A DNA stretch of 64,000 nt from Clarireedia homoeocarpa. Its lineage: Eukaryota; Ascomycota; Leotiomycetes; Helotiales; Rutstroemiaceae. The first letter of the stretch is position 1. The number at the start of each line of letters is the position of its first letter. The notes below the pieces were generated by a model. The model was not told the origin of the DNA and made no database searches. It was given only the letters and a program-made list of their open reading frames with translations. A program made the translations under genes and the position numbers. Shown here piece after piece: positions 45,663 to 56,521 of the stretch. The stretch is from contig LNKV01000016.1 in assembly GCA_001465935.1 (NCBI GenBank), positions 248,001 through 312,000 on the forward strand, in the 5' to 3' direction.

Positions 45663-47769
45663 ATGAGAATTGCTTGCTTGCAATTTTCACCTCAAGTATG
45701 AGTCAAACTCCAAAACTGTTACGGCATGCTTTACTGACTTCAAATTCAGGTTGGGGATGTGGACAATAATCTCAACCGTGCAGATGCAGTGCTTAGTCGA
45801 GCAAACCCTAAGAATATCGATCTTTTAGTTTTACCTGAGCTGGCTTTTTCAGGTACATTTTAATTGTCTTCTAGACCTCCTTCAAGCTTTTGACCAAGCT
45901 AACGGAAGTATAGGGTACAATTTCACTTCGCTAGAACATATTACTCCTTACCTTGAGCCGACGACGTCCGGTATCACATCCCTATGGGCCAGAACAACAG
46001 CCCTCAAACATAACTGTATTGTCACAGTGGGATACCCTGAAAAGGTCGATTCATCCTCAAGAGGCCCGTCGAAGCTCGAGTACTATAATTCAGCAGTTAC
46101 AGTTAACAAGGAAGGGGAGACCATTGCGAATTACCGGAAGTCGTTTCTATACTATACAGATGAGACATGGGCTCATGAGGGACCCGATGGCTTCTTTGAT
46201 GGCGAGATTGATGGACTAGGAAATGTTGCAATGGGGATTTGTAAGTGGCCAACCAAGTCTTTTGAGCGTGAGTAATCTTGTTCGGTCGATATTCAAGTCA
46301 TTGCACGTGAAGTTAGCTGATTGTCATCAACAGGCATGGACTTGAACCCATATAAATTTGAAGCACCATGGAGCGCTTGGGAGTTCGCCTACCACGTCCT
46401 TCATAAACAAGCAAATCTCGTCATCTTATCGATGGCTTGGCTCACACGAGAAGATCCAAGATCCTACAGTCGACTGCCGAAAGAGCCAGATATGGAAACC
46501 CTTTCATATTGGCTAGCCAGATTAGAGCCAGTCATTCGAGCCGAATCAGTTGGAGAAATCATTGTTGTTCTCGCTAATCGCTGTGGAAATGAGGGTTCAG
46601 CTACATATGCGGGTACAAGTGCGGTTCTAGGTATTGAGAATGGGGAAGTTAGGGTATATGGAGTTTTAGGGCGAGGTGAAAAGGAATTGCTCGTTGTGGA
46701 CACCAACAAACGCCCAAAGGCAAAGCTCGTTTCTGAACCGAACTCGACAGCATCTGACGATTCGACTCACAATGAACTCAGAGCCTCTTCAAGGAGGACT
46801 AGAAGTAGGACAAATTCTACTGTCTCGTCCAGACCGAGTATGGATACCAGCTCGACAGCTGTTACCACACCAAGCTCTGCCATCACTATGAACGATGTTA
46901 TTATGAATGACATTCCAACGCCTATTTCTGCTGCTACTTCTGTTAGTTCCGACTTCATCACTCAACGTGCTGGGAAACGTGGCGATGACATTTTACACGA
47001 ATATATCAAGTCGAGTTTCAATCACGGAAAGACCAAAGACCTAGATCCGAACACTGCTGCGTCCAATCGTCCGGAATCACCAAAGTCGCCTAGCACAAGT
47101 TTTTCGCCGACGCAAAAGAACTATTCTCGACCTCTAAGTCCAACTAGATCACCTGCGACAGAAAAAATTGGGCGACAGAGGCAACCTGTACAGAAAGAAA
47201 GATCTGGTGGCGTGAGACGCTCTAAATCGCCAACATCAAGCGAGGCCCGTTGCTCAATTAGTCCTACGTCTCCGCCGGCGAAGAGGCATAAACAGCGGGG
47301 CAACAAGGAGGAAGGAGGGTCTTGCCAGCGATCAAACTCCCCAAAAAGGCAGAACACAATGTTGAATCAGGAAACAAGCCCTTCCTACATTGGTCCTGTG
47401 CTTAAAAACCCACCAACATCATCTAACACTTCTCCGCAAAACCTTCCCAGAATCGATACCCAATCAGCATCGCCAAGGTCCTCACAACTACCTTCCTGCC
47501 AGGAAGATGAGCCAGTCCTTGTCAATTCTACGTATGGAACGAAGGTATCAGAAACTCAAGAGTCTACTGCTACCGTAGCTTGCAAGGAACCCGAGCCTGA
47601 AACTGCAAAAGTAGAAGAATTGTTCACAGCGCCGCCAGGCCAATCGCCTTCCTCTTCGACGTCGGCACCTAATGAGAATCATTTCAGATCTCCATTTTTC
47701 TCCACCGGCACGGTCCTTGAATCAAGGAGTGCATACATACCCTTTCGGCCAAAAAGCACAATCTGGTAA
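45663..47769 (+). CDS. NTA1: Protein N-terminal asparagine/glutamine amidohydrolase (Nta1, nitrilase superfamily)
   Basis: Four exons, 45663-45695, 45750-45852, 45914-46240 and 46334-47769, give 632 residues; introns are 54, 61 and 93 bp. The enzyme deamidates N-terminal Asn or Gln to Asp or Glu, feeding the Arg/N-end-rule degradation route. The nitrilase catalytic triad is visible as Glu41 (VLPELAFSG), Lys121 (NYRKSFLYYTDE) and Cys155 (MGICMDLNPYKFEAPW). The conserved wall NRCGNEGSATYAGTSAVLG follows. The catalytic part ends near residue 300. The remaining ~330 residues are Ser/Thr/Pro-rich and predicted disordered, with many SP/TSP motifs that could be phosphorylated. Yeast Nta1 is about 457 residues, so this C-terminal tail is the notable difference. 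Confidence 0.93.
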
Positions 47770-50413
47770 CGGATCCTCTACTGATCACGACAATCCATCT
47801 CCATTTCCTTCTCTTGTATACTTTCCTTCTTCTTGATTTATGAACATTCTCATATGACTTCTCGGCGTGTTTGCAAGGTGATTTGAGCAAGAAAATTATG
47901 AAAAGAGAGGCGAGTCTGCCGATATGTAAGTGTTAAATGAGGTGGGTTTTAGGGGGCGTCGAGCGTATTAGCGAGTATTTGGTATGAGATATGCTTGGGT
48001 GGCTTTGAGCACTTGCTTTCTACTTCTTAATAGCTTTGTTGCCTTACGAATAACGCTTGTAAAAATTCATGTATAACTTATCCAATTCATTATGAGCGCC
48101 TCTAACACCATTGTGCTCTTTAACTCCTCCAACTTCTTGGGTACAAAGTTTCCCGTATGCCACCAAGAAGTCTTTGGTAAGAGCATTCGAAGACCTTGAT
48201 CGTCTCTCAAGATTGGGATATGCCATGATAGCCTGAGCGTCATGTTTCTTTCCCCATCGAAGGTGTTTGTTGAGACTACCTTGACGTAGGCAGTGATTTG
48301 AGAGACGTCACTGGATGATAGGCTTAGCCAGAATTTCTAAACCCACAAGAGAGAGATAAGATAGAGGCCCGACCACCAGAGACTGTGCTCGCCATATGTA
48401 CCAGAATTTGAGCTCATTTTGTTGCATGTCTTATGTTTTCGGAAAACCCCAAATAAGGAAAAGTAGTGCCGTTGGTTCGCGAAGATTGATTCAAGATAGG
48501 AAGTATGCGACCGAACGATGGAACACAATTTCTGATCCGGGATCCTAGATTTGGAATACTGCAAGACGGAGATATGATATTGCACAGTTATGATTGTCGC
48601 GATGGTCTCGTTCCGGAAAAACATGGCCTCTGTGGGACGGAGGGGGTAAATTGAGGATTAGATGAAAAGGAATCTATCTTAATGATATCTGAATTTTGCT
48701 TACTACAGTAAGGTTAACTAACTAGTATTGGGAAGGATTCATTACGATGAACTAATTGCTATCAGCTATAGGATGTCTGAAACGAAGTGCTGTCATAATG
48801 GCTGACTTCAACTTCTTAATATCACCACCACCACCACCACCATCACCATCACCACCACAACACCACGACGCAAACCACCTACCACCTACCACCTACCACC
48901 TACCACATAGTACAAACCACGCTCCAATACCTACATACTCATCACCCACGAATGCGTCAAATAGGCCAATCGCTCCACCTCGCTCCAGCTCCGAAATTAC
49001 AGCTCCCCTCGCGGGTAAGCTCGGTGAAGAATCAGCTCGGAAACGCATCAGAGTCAGCTCGGCCGGCTTCTCAGTCGGTACGACATGCAACAAAAGCAAA
49101 ACACAAAAAAAAAAGACACATATATAATTAATTCCATTTTTTCTCTTTCTGTCAATTTTCCTAGGCCTTACGGGGGTCAAAATGTGATTATATTTCTGAG
49201 GTCAGCGTTTGGGTGGTTCTTGCTTACTGCTTCTTGCCTTTACGGGCGACTTTTTCGGTTTGCGTCTGGAAAGGCAGCGTCCCGATTGATCGGGATTCTA
49301 GTGGCGGAGCGGTAGTGATTGGTTGCGAATTACTGATCTACGTGGGAGGAAAAGTCTCTGTTGGGAAGTGAGGTGATTGGACGAATTTTTGGGTGCGAGC
49401 TGGGAAAAATGCGATATGCTGCGTGGGATGTTTTTCTCGTTGGGACGAGCCCGAAAAGAGTTCGTTGGACCCGTTTCGGGATTTGCTGGCCATGGGTGTT
49501 TGCCAGATCAGCAAGCTCGGACTGTGAGAATCGGTTTGGATTGGTGCTGCTCGGCAGATAGCGTCTAGGGGTGACGATCAGTCGGGTTCGTACTCATTGG
49601 CGGATAGGTGATTTCTTCGGTACTTTGCTCCGAGTGTGAAGACTTCCCGGTCCGGACGGCTCGGTGTATACCCACTGATCTTAATCCGCGCGAGGCTGAG
49701 AGGCGGGATTGTTTCTATCTGTATGCTGATAGTATACTTGCTTCCTAAAATCATCTTTGCAGTGGTCGATGAAATCTGCTGCTACTTCTTGGTTTGCCAT
49801 CAGGAGAGCAGTAGATGCAAGAGGATCTACTACATTACTCGAGGATTTCGATGAAGCGATAAACTGATTTGTGAATGCTACAGGCCCTGGCAGGAAGAAA
49901 CATGACGGACTACCCCAACTCACGATACAGATGTCTAGCTTGGAAGATAAGTGGGAAACAATATCTTCGCTGACCAAGGCTCTACTAGCCAAACCAGAAC
50001 ACGATACAGCTCGGTGAAAACGAGAAACTACACGATGACGATCATAGATAGTCGGCAGTTGGGGGCAGAGACAGAATTGTGAGCGATGATGATAAAACAG
50101 ACTCGGACTTATTGAACAGTTCACTTTCTTCACCCGAATACAAGTACTGCAACCCACGATAAACTCGACTGTTCGAGACGACACGGAATATCGACCTGAG
50201 AGCTGGGCTACTCGTGCAATACTGACGCGATACATCCATCGAAAAATTCAACAGTTCTGCTCTACGGTTTTCTTCGAGATCAAATATCAACTTCGCTTCC
50301 CCTATGGCCCCACTCTGTCTCCGCTGAACAGTACAGTAGATGAGAATAACTAGTCATTCAACGATGCAGCTGGGTATTCTATACTATTCAAGTTTATTCT
50401 GTTGCATATCTTA
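47770..50413. other. Gene-poor region with low-complexity ORF
   Basis: A plus-strand frame at 48756-49127 (best start 48798) encodes a Pro/His/Ser-rich peptide (MADFNFLISPPPPPP...) built on a CCA repeat and CACCTAC units. A minus-strand frame 50235-49681 has no motif. Neither is supported as a gene. The rest shows nothing recognisable. Confidence 0.35.
48822..48905. repeat. CCA and ACCTACC simple repeats
   Basis: (CCA)n is followed by several CACCTAC units. Confidence 0.75.
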
Positions 50414-50505
50414 GGGGACGGGAACGGGAACGGGAACGGGAACGGGAACGGGGACTGGGACTGGGACTGGGACTGGGACTGGGACTGGGACTGGGACTGG
50501 GACTG
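50414..50505. repeat. Hexanucleotide minisatellite (GGGAAC then GGGACT)
   Basis: Two homogeneous hexamer blocks abut: about five GGGAAC units and about nine GGGACT units. They differ by a single base per unit. Confidence 0.9.
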
Positions 50506-50697
50506 TGAATAGCGAAACGATTTGGAATAAAAGTCTGCGAAAGAATTGGGGATATTCTTGAGAAGACTGGGAGTGATATTGGAGAAAAGGTTAGGAAAAC
50601 ACCAGGCGGGAGCAGGTGATTCGATTCGGAGTGAGGGACAGCTGGCTGGTTTGATTGTGATAAGTTTGGGAAGGGAACCGAGGCCGCGATTGGGTAT

Positions 50698-51796
50698 CTG
50701 TGGTTTGACTTCCAAACCCTTGGCATCAGAATCACTCAAATGGTGGTTCAATGCTGTGGGTTTGGAAGTCAAACCACACTGATCAGTCTGTACAAACAGA
50801 TCAGAACGACAATTACTTACTTATTAATCTTTTGAACCCATCGCGATACTATTTCTTCTTCTTCCTTGAAACCATAAACACAATACAACCATGCCTCCTC
50901 AAGACGGAGCTCCCGGACGCGTTCCGAAGGGAACCCGACGACACTATTGATACCAACCCCGGCCTCAAGACAACCTACGACTGCTTCGACTGATAACGAT
51001 AACGACTCATACGACCGAAACCGATACAGAGCGTTCGGAACTCCTAGTATATATAAGAGAGGAAAAGAGAAAGAGCAAGAACTCGAAGATAAAGAAGTTA
51101 TTATACAAAGGTATAGAGACTATATCAATAAAAAAGTAGAGAAATATAGGGAATCCGGTGTATACGACGAAAACATTTGGATAGTGTTCTATGCCGACTT
51201 CGGACGATTCAAGAGAGACGAGTTTGAGTATAATATAATAGCCTCCGTACAGCTCAGAGTCATTTTAAGATCCCTTGGAATATTCGTAGATATAAACAAG
51301 AGCCTCGAAAAAGACGATATTGCGAAAGCACTTATGACAGCTGCGAAAACATATCGTCCATGGACCGAAGAAGAAGTAAAGACAGCTATACTCAACAGGG
51401 AAGAATTCAAATCAAGGAACGTAATAAAGCTTTTTAAAGAAGACCTTAACAAAATCGCCCAGGAATACAGCCAAAACAAAAGCTTCGACACTTCCTACAT
51501 AGCATCCGCATATACATCTCCAGCTACAGTAATAAGAACAACTGAGCAACGTCCTCCTACACCATATCGACCACCGAACAAAGAACCGGAGATATACTAT
51601 GGAACTGGCAACAATGGAACTGGCAATAAAGGGAAGACCCTGCAACAAAGAATCGACGAAGAGGATAACCCACGTATTATACAACAGAGAATTGAAGAAA
51701 ACTGGCCGGAGGACCCACGAAGACTTAGCTGAACCCACAGCATTGAACCACCATTTGAGTGATTCTGATGCCAAGAGTTTGGAAGTCAAACCACAG
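50698..51796. mobile_element. Terminal-inverted-repeat element, 1.1 kb, carrying one non-transposase ORF
   Basis: Inverted repeats of 65 bp lie at 50698-50762 and 51732-51796. They begin CTGTGGTTTGACTTCC and show one mismatch. TAT stands on both outer sides (50695-50697 and 51797-51799), consistent with a 3-bp target duplication. The left end also folds on itself: TGGTTTGACTTCCAAACCC at 50701-50719 is exactly complementary to 50758-50776, giving a nested hairpin absent from the right end. The single ORF inside (see next entry) ends at the right repeat. No DDE transposase motif is seen, so the element is probably non-autonomous. I do not recognise the family; the 3-bp duplication would fit PIF/Harbinger-like or CACTA-like groups. 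Confidence 0.82.
50947..51732 (+). CDS. Uncharacterised ORF inside the TIR element (261 codons)
   Basis: Open from about 50947 to TGA 51730-51732, which overlaps the first base of the right inverted repeat. It lacks an in-frame ATG near its start. An ATG at 50891 opens a different frame that stops at about 50950, so a frameshift or a lost start is likely. The product is hydrophilic and rich in charged residues: KEKEQELEDKEVIIQRYRDY, then a compact part with VFYADFGRFKRDEFEY, VILRSLGIFVD and MTAAKTYRPWTEEEVKTAIL, and a Pro/Thr-rich tail with GTGNNGTGNKG. The compact part is loosely reminiscent of retroelement gag-type helical domains, but no zinc knuckle or enzyme motif is present. Function unknown. 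Confidence 0.5.
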   Translation: MIPTPASRQPTTASTDNDNDSYDRNRYRAFGTPSIYKRGKEKEQELEDKEVIIQRYRDYINKKVEKYRESGVYDENIWIVFYADFGRFKRDEFEYNIIASVQLRVILRSLGIFVDINKSLEKDDIAKALMTAAKTYRPWTEEEVKTAILNREEFKSRNVIKLFKEDLNKIAQEYSQNKSFDTSYIASAYTSPATVIRTTEQRPPTPYRPPNKEPEIYYGTGNNGTGNKGKTLQQRIDEEDNPRIIQQRIEENWPEDPRRLS

Positions 51797-51799
51797 TAT

Positions 51800-54700
51800 C
51801 CCATTCGGAAACGACTGAAGCGGAGAGATTGGGAGTGGTTTTGGGAAGATCTAGGGTGAATGGAAACGGACGGTTAGCTCTTTGTTGCAGACCACAAAGT
51901 TGAGCATTGAGACTGAGCCGATAGTTCTAGGAAAACTGAGGACATCGCGGAGCATTTTTGTTGCAGGTCTTAAGACTCGGAAACTCCAGGGGAATGCCTG
52001 GGAATCGCATTTGGAAGCGGAACTTGACCAAGATCCTCCTTTTGCATCAAGAATCCAAATCGGAGAGGTTGATTGACACTGCTACTAGCACAACTCTCTG
52101 CGTACAGGCAAGAAGCTCGACTATCATGGCGTCGGCTATAGTAGAATAGAGCGATGAGCCTCAATCACAGCATGGAATCCTGGAGGATGAGTCTAGTGGC
52201 TCATCAAACCAACTTTCGCCTGAAGTCTCGATGAATCGTAAGATTCAGACTTTGAGAATAACCACACAACCGAACCTTCGCCTGAAGATGTCAATCTTGA
52301 GACTCCAAGTGGATGAACAGAACTTTCGCCCGAAGAGATTAAGGATTTTGACAAACACTTATCCGATAATCCGGCTGTTGCGACAAGATCCAGAGGGTAT
52401 GTTTCGAGTGCCTTCCTGCCAGCGATGTCGACTTGGAGGAACGCGAGATTGGACTTGTATTGGACTCAAACAATATACAATTCCTATTTAATTCCAGTGG
52501 TCGAGACTGTCGACAGTGAAAAGTAACAGTCGATAGATATGCTGTAGAAGATTATATGTAGGTATGCCATCGATCCTAGGATATTTCAAATGATGGGACG
52601 ATGAGTACCATGTTATGACCTCCGACTTGTACAGTAGGGCAGATATGCAGAGCGTCATGTACGGAGGCGTGAAGTACCTAGGCAATAATCAGCAGATGAT
52701 TAGATACTGAACTATGCTGATAGTGTGTATATCTGTAGGTTCGGATGCACCAAACCACCATGTTGGCTTATCCAGACCCTCCGCACATCGGACCACTTTG
52801 CTTACCACCTTCCTAATCGGATTAATATATGATACATAAGAAAAGAACTTTACAGAATCTGTTGCACATCTCAATTTTGACTTCCGTCGGAAATGGATGT
52901 GTGCCCTGCGGATGGTCCGTTTCCGTCTCCGGCTCCGTCTCCGGTTCCGGCTCCGGCTCAACTTATATTTCCCGCCCCATCTCCGGCCAGTCCCCGTGAT
53001 ATTGAAGGTTCCTACGGATCATTCTTTATTCACTGCTATTGGTATTGCCCCGTAACTGACTACTCTTAATAGCCTCTCTAACATCCAAGGGAGTCTCGTA
53101 AGACTAATGTTCATGTCCAATGAGCTACTCTAGGCGTTGGTTTCTAAGTGTAATGACAGGTGAATGCTCAGGTGTGGACCAACGCAACTTCATAGGGACA
53201 AGTTTACTCACCATGTGAATATCAGTAGGGCGCTCATAAAAGTGCTCTGCGGTTACGTACGGTAATGTACGTTCCGTCCTTCCAACCAACCTTGTTCGCT
53301 CTTCCGGTGTTAATATGGTCATTATACTGTCTGTTCTCCTTCTCCTCCGTCCAAAATCGATGATATGAGGTGCCAGCGCTGTAACGTGAAATACCGACGT
53401 TTCAAATATGTGGAACAAAATCCAGAAGAACAATATTTGATGGGCCAATATGACACTTTATTGCACATCGCAAAGTACGCACGTCTTTTTCGACATGAAT
53501 ACATACATACCAGTTGCTAGTTACATGGCACACACGTTAGAAGAGTGGGCGGGGGCGAATTGCGGCCGTGGATATTCGTGCCCTTGTAGCTCTGGTATGA
53601 AAATGTTCCTTGGACTTCCTCCAACGCGAGGGCATCGAGATCTGGGATATACTACACGAGGAGAAACGCAGCTCTAAGTGTGTGAGATAAGAATGGAATG
53701 CGCAGTAAAGCCCATGTCCTGTGGAGTGAATCGCTGATACTTGAGTGTCGTTGCAGACACCTCCCGCTGTCCTCGTCAGCCCAGGTGAGCTTTGTTGCAT
53801 ACAGGCAACATGTTATGTGTTGGCTAAGCAAATCTTCTGAAAGCAGCTTGAGCTCTATTTCCACATCCACAATAGATGTATTCTCGCATGAAATAGCTCT
53901 GCCACAGAAGTTTGAGGTTCTATGCGCGAGTGTCTACCACCTGCGCCGCGAGTGATAAGATACGCCGCAAGCTTTTGCGAATATGCGCGACCAATGACCT
54001 TTGTGGCATTTGATTGTAGAAACACAGATGTCCAATAACTCTGATCAACGATATTCCAAGTAGCCCTGCGAATACTTTAGGCTCAGGCTTGTCAATTACT
54101 CAACATTTGTTCATCCAAAAAGACCAATTTGAAGCAGTAAGACGGCGAATGTGAACCTGTCTATCAAGATAGTGGTGGAAGATCCTTTCCTGCCCACAAT
54201 CAATACAGCTGTTACCCCATGAGTCAGAGCCAAGGCCACACTCTACCACCATATACTGAGCATTGTTGGGGCGAGGGAATGCCATGCGAGGACTTAAGCG
54301 GGAAAGCCATGCAAATAGTATGCAAATAGGTAAGTGAAGAGCAACGTCATTACAAACAAGAACCCCAAAACACAGCTGGCGGACACCTATCCTAGCCACA
54401 GCGCGGGTTTCGGCAATTCAGATATGCAACAAAAGCTGACTGCAGTGGATATCCAACCAAAGCTGGGTACGGATTATTTCCATACGTTGAGGTTAACTAG
54501 CTGCAGATGTGCTCATGCGTTTACTCTTGAGTCAATGAACAGAGTAAGTTTCCTAGAGAGGGTGCAAGAGGTGGTGTTACTAACGTGAGAAGAATTGGAG
54601 ATAAATGACGTAGAATACTAGACACAGCTCAACACGGTGGTTTTGTTTCGCATGCCCGGTATCGCTCATGCCAATCATGCAATCTACTCAAGTAAAGTTG

Positions 54701-55452
54701 CGGGAATGCCCACTAATGTCTAATATACCGGAAAGCAAGTCCGTAACGATATAACAGATGAAGCCCTTGCTTTATATTATACCGTAAGAAGGACAGGCCC
54801 TAGGAGAAAATTAATGTGGAGGTGCTCAGACCCAGGACTGTCAGTAGTAATCGATTCCCAACGATTCGCAAGTAGCACTTGCCAAGTAATCAAAAATGCT
54901 TGTCGTTCCCGACAACCCATAGCACACTGCATTAGCAGTATATTAAAGATGAAAGCTCAAGAGCACCTATATGTCGTGATATGTGCGTGATGACTCCCGC
55001 TACGGTATGAAATTGTTCAATACTCCGATCTCCACGATAAGTGCCGCCTTGGCGATGACGATTCTTGCCTTCATCCCAAGTACTTCCTCCCCATCTATTT
55101 GAATGATAGGGATCAACGATTGTCAGATGGACACTTGCTCAATCTATACACTGCGTTGGTCTGTTTCATGTGGGCTCTTGGCAAATATGCCGGACCGTCG
55201 CTACCGCGAAATCAATTCAGGCAAATTTGAAAATAATATATGGAGATGATGTGTCTGCGACAGCAACCTCAATCTCCGCAGAATGCTCCATGTACCCCAG
55301 ACTTGGCAGCTCCTGACTTATGTGGTTCACCTCTCATGACATGATAAAAGGTTTCCTTACCTGCATTAATAAGTAGCTGTTGATTTTCCCTTCTGTATGT
55401 GTATTCGGCCCAGCTACTTCGCTATCAAAGAATTTTGCAGTATTCAATCTTC
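51800..55452. other. Gene-poor 3.6 kb
   Basis: Mostly without support. A small two-exon candidate lies on the minus strand at 53322-53212 and 53143-53111 (47 codons, MTILTPEERTRLVGRTERTL..., GTGAGT donor and CTTAG acceptor). It is short and unrecognised and stays uncalled. A TCCGGC/TCCGTC hexamer tract occurs near 52918-52965. No repeat boundaries seen. Confidence 0.35.
52918..52965. repeat. TCCGKY hexamer-type low-complexity tract
   Basis: Approximate six-base repeats (TCCGTC, TCCGGC, TCCGGT). Confidence 0.65.
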
Positions 55453-56521
55453 ATGATGAGAAATTCAATCTTGTGCAGCGTCCTTGTGTTTGCGACAAAG
55501 GCTCTCGGCCATGCGACATTTCAAGAGCTTTGGGTGAATGGCGCGGATCAGGCTGGAACTTGTGTCAGACTTCCTCCCAGCAACAATCCCGTCACATCAG
55601 TAACTTCCACTGATATCCGGTATGCGAACTCCTCGGCCATTCCGCGGCTTGCTTAAATCATATTGATACTTACATATGATCAAGTTGTAATGTCGGTGGA
55701 ACCAAAGGGGTATCTGGAATCTGTAGTGTGCCAGGTTCGTATCGACCATCTCCCATAGTGATAATATCACTTACTAATACGCATATAGCTGGCAGTAACG
55801 TGACTGTCGAGATGCACCAGCAGCCAGGCGACCGATCCTGTGCAAACGAGGCTATAGGGGGCAACCACTATGGACCGGTCATCATCTATATGTCGAAAGT
55901 CTCAAACGCTGCGACTGATACCGGTGCTGGTCCTTGGTTCAAAGTTTCCGAAGAGGGATATGATGTCTCTAAGAAATGGTGGGGTACTGTAAGTTCCGCA
56001 TATTCGTGGCTGTTCATCTAGGCGCTGCTGGCGCAAAGCAACGCCGACGGAAGGATGAGGCTGACAAGCGAAAACAGCAAACGCTGAATGCAAACTGCGG
56101 AAAGAGATCCTTCATCGTCCCATCCGACCTAGCACCAGGCCAGTATCTCCTCCGCGCTGAGGTCATCGCCTTGCATGTAGCGAGTTCAGCTGGGGGCGCT
56201 CAATGTGAGTACAATGATTCGTTCAGCTCCAAATAGCCTAGTCTATACTAGCATCTTTGCTTCATCGGTTTCTATCAGTCCCTTAACGGAGTTACTGGTG
56301 CCTCTTTCATGATGACCTGTTCAATTGTCAACTGTCATTAACGTTTTATAGTCTACATGTCGTGTTATCAAATCAATGTGACCGGATCAGGTACGAAAAC
56401 TCCTTCTGGAGTATCGTTTCCTGGTGCATACAGTGCATCAGACCCCGGAATTCTGATCAATATTTACAACACCATAACTTCATATACCATCCCGGGACCC
56501 ACTGCGGTATTCACTGGGTAG
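55453..56521 (+). CDS. AA9 lytic polysaccharide monooxygenase (former GH61)
   Basis: Five exons, 55453-55619, 55685-55734, 55789-55988, 56078-56204 and 56352-56521, give 237 residues; all introns (65, 54, 89, 147 bp) have GT-AG ends. The secreted copper enzyme cleaves cellulose oxidatively. After the signal peptide (MMRNSILCSVLVFATKALG) the mature protein starts His-Ala-Thr-Phe, giving the amino-terminal His of the copper brace. The second His lies in GNHYGPVIIYMSKV. The outer-sphere set is present as ALHVASSAGGAQFYMSCYQI (His, Gln and axial Tyr). Other family pieces are ELWVNGADQAGTCVRLPP, GPWFKVSEEGYD and LNANCGKRSFIVPSDLAPG. There is no CBM1 or other C-terminal module. Either of two adjacent ATGs could be used. 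Confidence 0.92.

Noticed and set aside
48798..49127. Pro/His-rich plus-strand ORF beginning MADFNFLIS
   Set aside because: Produced largely by CCA and ACCTACC repeats; no splice partner or family found.
49681..50235. 184-codon minus-strand ORF
   Set aside because: No motif; biased Ser/Val/Cys content suggests chance.
53111..53322. Two-exon 47-codon candidate on the minus strand
   Set aside because: Clean splice signals but very short and unrecognised; could be chance.
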